Part shown: piece after piece, positions 1-7,565 of the stretch
How positions within the stretch are numbered: position 1 is the first letter of the stretch
Layout: the number at the start of each line of letters is the position of its first letter
Origin: Bacteroidales bacterium
GTDB lineage: Bacteria; Bacteroidota; Bacteroidia; Bacteroidales; FEN-979
Reading direction: 5' to 3'
Assembly (NCBI GenBank): GCA_017882335.1
Contig: JADGPR010000020.1
Coordinates: forward strand, 1 to 43,570
Length of the DNA: 43,570 nucleotides
The notes under the pieces: generated by a model
What the model saw: the letters and a program-made list of their open reading frames with translations, nothing else
Told to the model about the DNA's origin: nothing
The model's database searches: none
Position numbers and translations under genes: made by a program

Positions 1-541
1 TTCCCAGTGTGGTCATCTGTTTTCGCTGACGGTCGGTGACTTCCGTTCTTGGAAAAAGAATGATGATCTGCACATTATCTAGGCCATAAAAGGCATTGGC
101 AACAGCGCTACCGGTATCGCCCGAAGTAGCCGTCAAGATCAACAGTTTCCGGTTTTCAATTTGCAAGTAATACTGCATCAGCCTGCCCATCATGCGGGCG
201 GCAAAATCCTTAAACGAAGCTGTGGGGCCCTGGTCCAGGCGCATAATGTATTTCCTACCGAAGACGTGTTCAAGCGGTACAGGATAATTGTAGGATTCCT
301 TAACAATCCTTTTGAGGTCTGCATCCGGTATCTGACCCGCAAGGAACCTCCGGCTGATATCAAAGGCGATCTCATGATACGAAAGATCTTTATATTTCTC
401 CAACGAAGCCGGATCAATAACAGGAATCCGCTCCGGCATAAATAAACCGCCATCGGGTGCAATACCTTTGAGCAAAGCCTGTGAAAAAGCAACCGGTGGT
501 GTTTTCCGGTTCGTGGAATAAAATAAAATTGGATCCGGCAT
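1..541 (-). CDS. thrC: Threonine synthase, N-terminal part (runs off the window)
   Basis: PLP enzyme that converts O-phosphohomoserine to threonine. The reverse strand is open from an ATG at 541 to the window edge, giving 180 codons of the N-terminal half. It begins MPDPILFYSTNRK and carries the family features GIAPDGGLFMPE (near residue 26), the PLP-lysine segment ASFKDFAARMM (near residue 110) and TATSGDTGSAVANAF (near residue 137). Only 4 bases separate it from the stop of the upstream PLP-enzyme gene, so the two are almost surely co-transcribed and share homoserine-derived metabolism. The C-terminal half is missing only because the window ends. The family call is firm from the motifs; which pathway regulation applies is not visible. 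Confidence 0.93.
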   Translation of the reverse strand, partial: MPDPILFYSTNRKTPPVAFSQALLKGIAPDGGLFMPERIPVIDPASLEKYKDLSYHEIAFDISRRFLAGQIPDADLKRIVKESYNYPVPLEHVFGRKYIMRLDQGPTASFKDFAARMMGRLMQYYLQIENRKLLILTATSGDTGSAVANAFYGLDNVQIIILFPRTEVTDRQRKQMTTLG

Positions 542-545
542 AAGG

Positions 546-2018
546 TTATTCTTCTTTTTTAATCCGTGCTGAAGAGGCGCCTCCGGCAGAAAATTCCGGA
601 AAGGTCACATGGATTTTTTTACCATCCAGGACCGACAATGCCTGGTCCAGGTCTTTGATGATGTCATCGGGATGTTCTCCTCCAACGCACAAACGGATCA
701 GGTTATCGGGAATCCCGGCCAGTTTCCTTCCTTCCTCTCCCTGTTGCAAATGTGTTGAGATTGCAGGAATGGTAGCCACTGACTTGATCTTCCCCAGATC
801 GGTGGCCCTCCAGATCATGGTCAGTGCGTCAAACACTTCCCGGGTCTTTTTTGCATCACCTTTGATCCGGAACGACATCAGGTGGCCATAACGGTTTACC
901 TTCTTCCCATATAATTCATCAAATTCAGAATCCACTAAAAACATATAACGGCTGGCCAGTTCATGCAACGCATGGGACTCCAGTCCCAGGTAATCGACGC
1001 AATCCACATGCGTGTGCTTCTCCAGGAATCCTGCTACTGTAGCGGTCGACCGGCTGAACAGGTCCATTTTTGACCGGATGGTGCGGATATCGCTCAGAGC
1101 AAGGATCGCATTCATCGGCGAGACATTGGGGCCATTATCACGGTTAGGCAATAGCTTTAGGTACTGTGCAAAATCGGCCTTCATCTTTGGATTGTCGATA
1201 TTGCTGGTAATGTCTTTCCGGGCAATAACTGCTCCGCAGATCCCAAAGCCGCTGGAGAAGAGCGATTTAGTCACCGACTGCACCACGATATCGGCTCCGG
1301 AGAGAAGGGGCCTTAACAGGGCCGGGGTTGCCACTGTTGAATCAATGATAAGCGGAAGGTCATATTTATGCGCCAGGTCTGCTACTTCCTTGATATCGAA
1401 AAATCCGAGGCAGGGATTGCTGGGCAGTTCGCCATATAGAAAACGCGTATTCTCATCGATCCTGCTTTCCCATTCATGAAGATCGGTGGTATGGATCACT
1501 TGTCTCCATTCGATGCTGCGGTCGTTCTGTTTGCGCATCATGAACTGCTGGTAAGTTCCTCCATAGACCTGCGCTGAAGCAACAAAATTCAACGGTTTAG
1601 CCGATTGGCCCGGCAAGGTCACCAAGAATGGGTCGGTGGCGCTTTGTATAGCAGCCATCCCGGATGAAGTAGCAATACAGGAGGTTTCGAAATCTCCTCC
1701 AAATCCTTCCAAAAGGGATAAGACGCCTTCCAGGTAGTAGATACTCGGGTTGGCAATCCGTGAGTAGCACCAGGTCGGGATCTGGTAGCCGAGGGCTGCC
1801 TCCATTTCATCGGCATCACGGTATCCCTGGGATGTCGACATATAGATGGGTTCAATGATGGATCCCTGGTTGAAATCGAGGGCTTCCTGCATAGAATAGA
1901 TTCCATGAACGGCGATGGTATCAAAACGGCAGGAACGCATTTTAAGCCGGTATTCTGCGTGCCACAGCGATGCTCTTTCAGTAGATTCGAGGTAAGGGTT
2001 AGTGCCCGGGTTTGTCAT
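546..2018 (-). CDS. Cys/Met metabolism PLP-dependent enzyme (trans-sulfuration family, long form)
   Basis: Member of the fold-type I family that includes cystathionine gamma-synthase, cystathionine lyases and O-acyl-homoserine sulfhydrylases; it probably exchanges the gamma substituent of an activated homoserine or cleaves a thioether. Visible family sites, numbered from the ATG at 2018: YSR (85-87) that contacts the phosphate of the neighbouring subunit, SSGMAAI, VYGGTY with Tyr152, and the PLP lysine in VTKSLFSSG (Lys251). The open frame reaches 2087, but that start overlaps the upstream gene by 38 bases and adds an unconserved basic leader, so I prefer the ATG at 2018 (490 residues). That is longer than the usual 380-430. 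It lies between a paralogue and thrC. Exact substrate is not decidable from sequence alone. Confidence 0.85.
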   Translation of the reverse strand: MTNPGTNPYLESTERASLWHAEYRLKMRSCRFDTIAVHGIYSMQEALDFNQGSIIEPIYMSTSQGYRDADEMEAALGYQIPTWCYSRIANPSIYYLEGVLSLLEGFGGDFETSCIATSSGMAAIQSATDPFLVTLPGQSAKPLNFVASAQVYGGTYQQFMMRKQNDRSIEWRQVIHTTDLHEWESRIDENTRFLYGELPSNPCLGFFDIKEVADLAHKYDLPLIIDSTVATPALLRPLLSGADIVVQSVTKSLFSSGFGICGAVIARKDITSNIDNPKMKADFAQYLKLLPNRDNGPNVSPMNAILALSDIRTIRSKMDLFSRSTATVAGFLEKHTHVDCVDYLGLESHALHELASRYMFLVDSEFDELYGKKVNRYGHLMSFRIKGDAKKTREVFDALTMIWRATDLGKIKSVATIPAISTHLQQGEEGRKLAGIPDNLIRLCVGGEHPDDIIKDLDQALSVLDGKKIHVTFPEFSAGGASSARIKKEE

Positions 2019-2049
2019 CTCATCATTAATAGAATAGTTAGTTGTCTTT

Positions 2050-3285
2050 TTAGTATGCTTGCGGAAAAGTATTTGCAGATAAGTCATCTTTCACTTTCAC
2101 TTCCTTATCAATAGCATCAAATGCTTGTGACAAATCATTGATCAGGTCGTTTTCATCTTCAATTCCAATCGAAAAACGGATCAGTGAGGGAGAGATCCCT
2201 GCCTTGCGCATTTCTACCTCTCCCATAGCCGAATGTGTGGTAGATGCCGGGTGTGTAACTATCGACTTGGCGGTTCCAAGATGTGTGGCGTGGGTGATGA
2301 TCGCCAGGGAATCTATGAACCGGGTAGCCTGTTCATAGGCTCCTTTCAACTCGAATGACATCAGTGAACTGCACCCCTTCATCTGCGGTTTGATCAGATG
2401 ATGATACGGGTTGGATTCAAGTCCCGGATAATTCACAAAATTTACTTTCGGATGTTTTTCAAGGAAAGTGGCAACCACCATGGCATTATGACAATGGCGG
2501 TCCATGCGGAGTGCAAGTGTTTCCAACCCGTTGAGGTTAAGCCAGGCATTGAAAGGCGCCATGGCCGGACCCAGGTAACGGATGCCGTTCTGGCGGATGC
2601 CGTTGATCAGCTCCTGTGGACCGCAAACGATGCCGCCGAGAGCCGTTGCATTGCCGCAGATGTATTTGGTGGTTGAATGAACCACGATATCCGCACCGAG
2701 CAGGATAGGCTGTTGCAGAGCCGGTGTTGTAATCGTATTATCCACAACCAGCGGAATTTTTTTTGATTTTGCCAGGGCAGCCAGCGCCGGGATATCGGCA
2801 ATAAACAAGGATGGATTACTTGGCGTTTCCACAAAAAGGAATTTTGTACGGGGGGTGATAGCTGCGGCCCAGGCATCGATGGATTCGGGATTTGTGACCC
2901 AATTGACAGATGCACCCATCTTTGGCAACCCGACATTGAACAGGCCAAACGTACCGCCATAGACCCGGTTTGAAGAAACCACATTATCACCTGCCGCTAC
3001 CAGGTGATGGGTCAGCAGGAAAATGGCCGACATACCGGATGCGGCAGCGATGGCTGCCTCGGTATTTTCCAGGGCGGCCATCCGTTTCTCAAACACTTCT
3101 ACCGTCGGGTTATCCCATCTTCCATAAGTATAACCGGGTTTCTCCCCTGTGAAAATAGCGGCTGCCTCCTTTGCATCGAGGTACGGATAAGCGACCGATT
3201 GGTAGATCGGTGTAGACATGGAATCAGGTTGAAAACTTGTATTTCCGGCATGAATTGCCTTAGTGTTGAAACCGTATTTTGGCAT
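2050..3285 (-). CDS. O-acylhomoserine sulfhydrylase-type PLP enzyme (MetZ/MetY/MetB family)
   Basis: 411-residue trans-sulfuration family enzyme, most likely making homocysteine or cystathionine from O-succinyl- or O-acetylhomoserine. Seen in the protein: YGR (54-56), ASGMSAIF (82-89), Tyr109 in RVYGGTF, Asp182 in VVDNT, the PLP lysine Lys207 in HSTTKYICG, and the C-terminal SIGIEDENDLI that closes the family fold. Length is typical. It is first in a minus-strand run with a second PLP enzyme and thrC, which places it at the homoserine branch between methionine and threonine. The start at 3285 is supported by a strong AAGGAGG five bases upstream, rare in this phylum. The acyl group used and the choice among metZ, metY and metB are inference, so no symbol is given. 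Confidence 0.88.
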   Translation of the reverse strand: MPKYGFNTKAIHAGNTSFQPDSMSTPIYQSVAYPYLDAKEAAAIFTGEKPGYTYGRWDNPTVEVFEKRMAALENTEAAIAAASGMSAIFLLTHHLVAAGDNVVSSNRVYGGTFGLFNVGLPKMGASVNWVTNPESIDAWAAAITPRTKFLFVETPSNPSLFIADIPALAALAKSKKIPLVVDNTITTPALQQPILLGADIVVHSTTKYICGNATALGGIVCGPQELINGIRQNGIRYLGPAMAPFNAWLNLNGLETLALRMDRHCHNAMVVATFLEKHPKVNFVNYPGLESNPYHHLIKPQMKGCSSLMSFELKGAYEQATRFIDSLAIITHATHLGTAKSIVTHPASTTHSAMGEVEMRKAGISPSLIRFSIGIEDENDLINDLSQAFDAIDKEVKVKDDLSANTFPQAY

Positions 3286-3290
3286 AAGAA

Positions 3291-3297
3291 CCTCCTT
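3291..3297 (-). promoter_or_regulatory. Strong Shine-Dalgarno before the sulfhydrylase gene
   Basis: On the minus strand AAGGAGG is followed by five bases (TTCTT) and the ATG at 3285. Most other genes in the window have AT-rich leaders without such a match, as is common in Bacteroidota. It fixes the start codon and suggests high translation. Confidence 0.7.
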
Positions 3298-3345
3298 GTG
3301 TTTTTATGAGTTTGGGTTAAAGAATTTGTTTAACAGGACTTGGAA

Positions 3346-3353
3346 CAAATATA
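3346..3353 (-). promoter_or_regulatory. Candidate Bacteroidota -7 box (TATATTTG)
   Basis: TATATTTG on the minus strand matches the Bacteroidota -7 consensus TAnnTTTG and lies about 60 bases before the sulfhydrylase start. A TTTG lies 14 bases further upstream, closer than the usual 18-20, so the -33 element is uncertain. Confidence 0.45.
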
Positions 3354-3397
3354 AGAGGTATTTTTTACAAATGAAAATTCACGAGGAAATAAAATAT

Positions 3398-3437
3398 GCG
3401 GACAGGCGGACAAGCAGACAGGCGGACAAACTGGCAA
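3398..3437 (+). repeat. Octamer tandem array (GCGGACAG/GCGGACAA)
   Basis: Five consecutive 8-base units: GCGGACAG, GCGGACAA, GCAGACAG, GCGGACAA and the degenerate ACTGGCAA. The array ends four bases before the stop of the SDR gene at 3442. The same vocabulary recurs in reverse orientation at 39531-39569. Confidence 0.85.
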
Positions 3438-3441
3438 GAAC

Positions 3442-4200
3442 TCAGGTCCTCAGATAGGAAGCACCGTTCATATCCAGGACGGCGCCTGTCATGAATTCAC
3501 TGCCTTCAGAGGCCAGCATCAGGATTGCATGGGCAATTTCTTCAGGTTGTGCCACCCGGTTCAAAGGACTTTGCTGCCGGATATCAATGCCTGCTTGTCC
3601 TTTAAGTAGTTCTGTCGTCATCTCGGATTCAACATATCCAGGTGCAACCACACTTACATAGATATGATATTTGCCGAGCGCCCGCGCCATCGACTGGCTG
3701 AAGGAATTTAAAGCTGCTTTACTGGCGCCATAGGCAGGATGATCGGGTTCACCACGAAAGGCGCCCCGCGAAGAGACATTGACGATCCGTCCACCTCCCA
3801 GGCGGATCATTTCCTTCGCTGCAAAGTAGGTCATGTGTGCCGGGCCGAAGAGGTTCACGGCCATGGTTTGTTCCCAGGCCTCATCCCATTCATCAAAACC
3901 GGTTTCCGCAATCGGATGAGGGATATAGACGCCTGCATTATTGACCAGGATATCCAGCTGGTTGTACTTTTCGATGACTAGGGAAACAGCGGTTTTACTT
4001 TCCTGTGCAAACCGGATATCGGCTTTGATCGTGAGATGTGAACTACCGGGAAGCAGGGATAGTGTTTCCTGTGCGGCTTTATCATTGGAGCTATAGGTAA
4101 ATGCAACCGCAGCGCCTTGCTCTGCGAATGCTTTTGCGGTGGCTTTGCCGATACCCCTGGAACCGCCGGTAATGAGAACGACTTTGTTCTTGAAGTTCAT
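3442..4200 (-). CDS. Short-chain dehydrogenase/reductase (SDR) family oxidoreductase
   Basis: 252-residue classical SDR that resembles 3-oxoacyl-ACP reductase (FabG)-like enzymes; it should reduce or oxidise a carbonyl/alcohol with NAD(P)H. Visible: the nucleotide-binding TGGSRGIG (11-18), NNAG (87-90), the catalytic Ser in NVSSRG (143-144) and YGASK with Tyr157 and Lys161, and the C-terminal VLDMNGASYL. Length is standard. It is a single minus-strand gene divergent from lpdA. SDR substrates cannot be inferred from these motifs, and nothing nearby points to fatty-acid synthesis. Confidence 0.85.
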   Translation of the reverse strand: MNFKNKVVLITGGSRGIGKATAKAFAEQGAAVAFTYSSNDKAAQETLSLLPGSSHLTIKADIRFAQESKTAVSLVIEKYNQLDILVNNAGVYIPHPIAETGFDEWDEAWEQTMAVNLFGPAHMTYFAAKEMIRLGGGRIVNVSSRGAFRGEPDHPAYGASKAALNSFSQSMARALGKYHIYVSVVAPGYVESEMTTELLKGQAGIDIRQQSPLNRVAQPEEIAHAILMLASEGSEFMTGAVLDMNGASYLRT

Positions 4201-4260
4201 TTCTTTCTGATTTGGAAGTACAAAGTTAACATTGAAAGGGAGTTTTTGACAAACGCAATT

Positions 4261-4295
4261 CGTAACGCATGACGCGTGATGCGTAACGCGTTACG
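4261..4295 (+). repeat. Heptamer array built on CGTAACG, containing a palindrome
   Basis: Five 7-base units in register: CGTAACG, CATGACG, CGTGATG, CGTAACG, CGTTACG. The last two form a perfect 14-base palindrome at 4282-4295. It lies in the divergent SDR/lpdA spacer, 27 bases upstream of the candidate lpdA -33 box. Confidence 0.85.
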
Positions 4296-4321
4296 ACCAT
4301 CCAACATTATCACCCCAAAAC

Positions 4322-4352
4322 TTGCCTGAAACCCTAAAATTTTCTAACTTCG
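4322..4352 (+). promoter_or_regulatory. Candidate lpdA promoter
   Basis: TTG at 4322-4324 and TAACTTCG at 4345-4352 are separated by 20 bases, matching the Bacteroidota pattern TTG-N19-21-TAnnTTTG with one mismatch in the -7 box. The ATG of lpdA follows at 4375. Confidence 0.55.
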
Positions 4353-4374
4353 CGGATTCCAAAAATCCGAAAAA

Positions 4375-5763
4375 ATGAATTACGATATCATCATCATTGG
4401 CAGTGGCCCGGGAGGTTATGTTGCCGCGATCAGGGCTTCACAGTTGGGTTTAAAGGTAGGTGTTGTAGAAAGAGCTGAATTGGGCGGAATCTGTCTGAAC
4501 TGGGGCTGTATCCCCACCAAAGCCTTACTGAAGAGCGCACAGGTTTTTCACTATCTCCAGCATGCATCCGAATATGGCATCTCCGCCATAGAGGCAAAAC
4601 CCGATTTTGAAGCCATCGTGAAACGCAGCAGGACTGTGGCTGATCAGATGAGCAAAGGCGTTCAGTTTCTATTCAAGAAAAATAAAATTGATCACATCCA
4701 GGGAACGGGAAAGGTACTGCCCGGGAAGATCGTAGAGGTAACGGATCTAACAGGAAAAGTAACTTCGTATTCGGCAAATCATATCATCCTTGCCACTGGT
4801 GCACGTTCGCGGGAGCTTCCCAACCTGAAACAGGACGGTAAAAAGATCATCGGTTACCGTGAAGCCATGACACTTTCTTCACAACCGAAATCGATGGTGG
4901 TGGTTGGCTCCGGCGCTATTGGATCTGAGTTTGCATTTTTCTATCATGCACTGGGAACAAAAGTGACCCTCATCGAAGTGCTGCTCAATATAATTCCGCT
5001 GGAAGATGAAGAGATCTCCAAGGCCCTGGAACGTTCATTTAAAAAAGCCGGGATGAAAATAATGACCGGGGCGACTGTAGAATCTGTTGATACTACCGGA
5101 GATGTCTGCAAGGTAACCGTGAAAACGAAAAAAGGAGAAGAGATCATCGAAGCGGATATCGTTTTGTCGGCAGTGGGTGTGGCTCCCAATCTCGAAGGAA
5201 TGGGACTTGAAGAAACAGGTATTAAAACGGAAAACAATAAAGTTGTTGTGGATGAATTCTACCGGACCAATGTTCCGGGGTATTATGCCATCGGCGATAT
5301 TGTGAGAGGCCCGTCACTGGCTCATGTTGCTTCACATGAAGGTATCATTTGCGTTGAAAAGATCGCCGGAAAAAAGGTGGAACCGATGGATTACAACAAT
5401 ATTCCGGCATGTACCTATACCCAACCTGAAATTGCCTCAGTCGGGATGTCGGAAAAAGCTGCAAAAGAAGCGGGATATGAAATTCTCGTCGGAAAATTCC
5501 CGTTTACCGCTTCCGGAAAGGCAACAGCAGCCGGCAACCGAGAAGGGATGATCAAGGTTATTTTCGATGCAAAATACGGAGAATGGCTGGGCGCACACTT
5601 GATCGGAGATAATGTCACCGAACTGATCGCAGAAGTGGTAGTTGCACGAAAACTTGAGACCACCGGAAGGGAAATCATCGATGCTGTACATCCGCACCCG
5701 ACCATGTCGGAAGCCATAATGGAAGCCGTTGCACATGCTTATGGTGAATGCGTGGATCTGTAA
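4375..5763 (+). CDS. lpdA: Dihydrolipoyl dehydrogenase (E3)
   Basis: FAD flavoprotein that reoxidises dihydrolipoyl groups of 2-oxoacid dehydrogenase complexes or the glycine cleavage system with NAD. 462 residues, typical length. Seen: FAD-binding GSGPGG (9-14), redox-active disulfide in GGICLNWGCIPTK (Cys40 and Cys45), NAD-binding GSGAIGSEF, the second FAD contact YYAIGDIV, and the C-terminal HPHPTMSE with His441 and Glu446, the catalytic pair supplied by the partner subunit. No E1/E2 genes are adjacent, so the complex it serves is not shown. glyA elsewhere in the window fits one-carbon/glycine metabolism but is not linked. A heptamer array starts on the base after its stop. Confidence 0.95.
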   Translation: MNYDIIIIGSGPGGYVAAIRASQLGLKVGVVERAELGGICLNWGCIPTKALLKSAQVFHYLQHASEYGISAIEAKPDFEAIVKRSRTVADQMSKGVQFLFKKNKIDHIQGTGKVLPGKIVEVTDLTGKVTSYSANHIILATGARSRELPNLKQDGKKIIGYREAMTLSSQPKSMVVVGSGAIGSEFAFFYHALGTKVTLIEVLLNIIPLEDEEISKALERSFKKAGMKIMTGATVESVDTTGDVCKVTVKTKKGEEIIEADIVLSAVGVAPNLEGMGLEETGIKTENNKVVVDEFYRTNVPGYYAIGDIVRGPSLAHVASHEGIICVEKIAGKKVEPMDYNNIPACTYTQPEIASVGMSEKAAKEAGYEILVGKFPFTASGKATAAGNREGMIKVIFDAKYGEWLGAHLIGDNVTELIAEVVVARKLETTGREIIDAVHPHPTMSEAIMEAVAHAYGECVDL

Positions 5764-5866
5764 GAATGCAGGAATGCAAAATGCAGAATGCAGGAATGAA
5801 CAATGAGCAATGAACAATAATGAGCAATGAGCAATAATGAGTAATGAGTAATAATAAGTAATGAAA
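5764..5866 (+). repeat. Long mixed array: GAATGCAG grading into AATGAGC/AATGAGTA units
   Basis: Begins immediately after the lpdA TAA. Successive ATG cores are spaced mostly 7 or 8 bases apart (5767, 5775, 5782, 5789, 5797, 5804, 5811) and then 10 and 7. The word changes gradually from AATGCAG to AATGAGC to AATGAGT. It fills nearly the whole lpdA-rfbC spacer. The GAATGCAG part recurs at 16827-16867 and 16901-16943. Confidence 0.85.
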
Positions 5867-5885
5867 TCAATTCCATAATTCAATA

Positions 5886-6428
5886 ATGAAGATAGAAAAA
5901 AGCCATATAGAGGGCCTTATCGTTATAAAACCCGATGTTATTGAAGATCATAGGGGTTATTTTTTCGAGTCGTATAATGAAGAGAAATTCAGGCAACTGG
6001 GGATCGATGAGAAGTTTTTGCAGGACAACGAATCGAAATCGGGTAAAGGTGTTTTACGAGGATTACATTTCCAAGTGCCTCCTTATCAGCAAGGAAAGCT
6101 GGTGCGTGTGATAAAGGGTGCGGTCCTGGATGTGGCGGTCGACTTGCGGAATTCATCGCCGACTTATGGACAATGGTCATCGATCAAACTTTCTGAAAAA
6201 AACAAATGGATGTATTGGATCCCGGCCGGATTTGCGCATGGTTTCCTTACGCTGGAAGAGAATACCATTTTCTTCTATAAATGTACACAAGTATATCACA
6301 AGGAATCCGAAATGGGGATCGCATGGGATGACCTGGACCTCAGGATCGACTGGGGAACCGACCAACCTCTGGTTTCTGAAAAAGATAAAATCGCCGGAAG
6401 ATTCCGTGACTTCGTGAGCCCGTTTTAA
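5886..6428 (+). CDS. rfbC: dTDP-4-dehydrorhamnose 3,5-epimerase
   Basis: Cupin-fold epimerase that converts dTDP-4-dehydro-6-deoxyglucose to dTDP-4-dehydrorhamnose, on the route to dTDP-L-rhamnose for surface polysaccharide. 180 residues, the usual size. Family blocks seen: DHRGYFFESY (21-30), LRGLHFQ with the catalytic base His61, KLVRVIKGAVLDVAVDLR, WIPAGFAHGFL, and the downstream tyrosine region FFYKCTQVY. No rfbA, rfbB or rfbD sits beside it, so the rest of the pathway must lie elsewhere or the enzyme serves another deoxysugar. Its translation start follows directly on an AT-rich repeat spacer without an evident ribosome binding site. Confidence 0.93.
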   Translation: MKIEKSHIEGLIVIKPDVIEDHRGYFFESYNEEKFRQLGIDEKFLQDNESKSGKGVLRGLHFQVPPYQQGKLVRVIKGAVLDVAVDLRNSSPTYGQWSSIKLSEKNKWMYWIPAGFAHGFLTLEENTIFFYKCTQVYHKESEMGIAWDDLDLRIDWGTDQPLVSEKDKIAGRFRDFVSPF

Positions 6429-6476
6429 GCTGGCGAATTGGTGAGGTGGCGAGCTGGTGAGTAGTAAAGTAGCGAA
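6429..6476 (+). repeat. Octamer array (GCTGGCGA family)
   Basis: Six 8-base units that begin on the base after the rfbC stop: GCTGGCGA, ATTGGTGA, GGTGGCGA, GCTGGTGA, GTAGTAAA, GTAGCGAA. TAA followed by GCTGGCGA also occurs after psd at 16094-16104. Confidence 0.85.
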
Positions 6477-6479
6477 AAT

Positions 6480-6500
6480 CCAGCATCCAGTATCCAGCAT
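6480..6500 (+). repeat. Heptamer array CCAGCAT x3
   Basis: CCAGCAT, CCAGTAT, CCAGCAT in register. It is the reverse complement of the vocabulary of the eight-unit array at 42459-42514 (GGATGCT/GGATACT). Confidence 0.75.
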
Positions 6501-6540
6501 CTGTAGAAAATATGTTGACAAAATCTAATTGCGTTTTAAG

Positions 6541-7542
6541 ATGAAGATAACACTTAATTATATCTTACTAAGTACCGCCATTATCCTTGTTTCCGGGACC
6601 TTTATTTATGCTGTAAAAGAGGTCAGGGACCAGGAAAAGGATTACAGGAACCAGTTCTCCCGGCATTACCGCATTTATTCGCCTGAATTACCGGATAGAA
6701 TCGATTTTGCTGGGGAAAAGGTCCCGCTGGACCTGTTTTATGTCAGGGAAAGTCTCGATCGTGAGATTATCGCAAACACCTTCATGCATTCGTCCACGAT
6801 CATGATGTTCAAGCGGGCATGCAGGTGGTTCCCGGTGATCGAACCGATCCTGAAAAAAAACAACATTCCGGATGACTTTAAATTTCTTGCACTGGCAGAA
6901 AGTAACCTCGCCAATGTGGTTTCTCCTTCCGGGGCAGAAGGCTTCTGGCAGTTCCTGAAGGGAACCGGCCCGAAATTCGGACTGGAGATTACCGAAGAAG
7001 TGGATGAGCGGTACAATGTAGAAAAATCAACAGAAGCTGCATGCAGGTATTTCAGGGTCGCATACAAGGAATACAAAAACTGGACGCTGGTTGCCGCTTC
7101 TTTTAACCGGGGAATCGACGGGGTTGGCAAGGCTGTCGAAAAACAACACATGTCTGATTATTACAATCTTTCGCTGATAGATGAAACCGCCCGTTACGTA
7201 TATCGTATTCTTGCCATGAAGCAGGTTTACAATAACCCGTCAAAGTACGGTTTTTACCTCCGGCAAAGCGATTTCTACCCTCCGCTTTCCACCTACACGG
7301 TTACCATTGATTCAAGCATTACCGACCTTCCGGCATTTGCCCAAAAGATGAAGATAAATTACCGGATCCTGAAGGAGTTTAATCCATGGCTGAGAAGGTA
7401 CACGCTGACCAATAAAACAGCAAAAAAATACATTCTGATTATGCCGAAGGAAGAATCCCTGAGTTGGGATATGTTGAAAAAAAGCATTCCTATTGGTGAA
7501 ACGTTTTTCAATGATACCCTGAAGATCAGCCTTGCTAACTGA
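6541..7542 (+). CDS. Membrane-anchored lytic transglycosylase (MltD/SLT-like)
   Basis: Predicted murein lytic transglycosylase that cleaves the MurNAc-GlcNAc bond in the periplasm. Using the ATG at 6541 (333 residues) the N-terminus is a hydrophobic anchor or signal (about residues 7-24). The SLT domain spans about 95-225, with the catalytic glutamate in FLALAESNL (Glu120), then SPSGAEGFWQFLKGTGPKFGL, and the late-domain VAASFNRGIDGV and ARYVYRILAMK blocks typical of MltD. The C-terminal 110 residues include TVTIDSSITDLPAFAQKMKINYRIL, which looks like a degenerate LysM-type segment, but no clear tandem LysM repeats are present. A TTG at 6529 is possible but would only add four residues. Confidence 0.85.
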   Translation: MKITLNYILLSTAIILVSGTFIYAVKEVRDQEKDYRNQFSRHYRIYSPELPDRIDFAGEKVPLDLFYVRESLDREIIANTFMHSSTIMMFKRACRWFPVIEPILKKNNIPDDFKFLALAESNLANVVSPSGAEGFWQFLKGTGPKFGLEITEEVDERYNVEKSTEAACRYFRVAYKEYKNWTLVAASFNRGIDGVGKAVEKQHMSDYYNLSLIDETARYVYRILAMKQVYNNPSKYGFYLRQSDFYPPLSTYTVTIDSSITDLPAFAQKMKINYRILKEFNPWLRRYTLTNKTAKKYILIMPKEESLSWDMLKKSIPIGETFFNDTLKISLAN

Positions 7543-7565
7543 CCTGACGAATTTACTGGACCGCG

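Noticed and set aside
3298-3441. SAM-type riboswitch before the sulfhydrylase gene
   Set aside because: The leader is short and AT-rich and I see no conserved aptamer helices; a covariance search would be needed to claim one.
5437-5883. 148-codon minus-strand ORF starting with a hydrophobic, signal-like segment
   Set aside because: The hydrophobic part is just the 5764-5866 repeat array read backwards, and the rest is antisense to lpdA.
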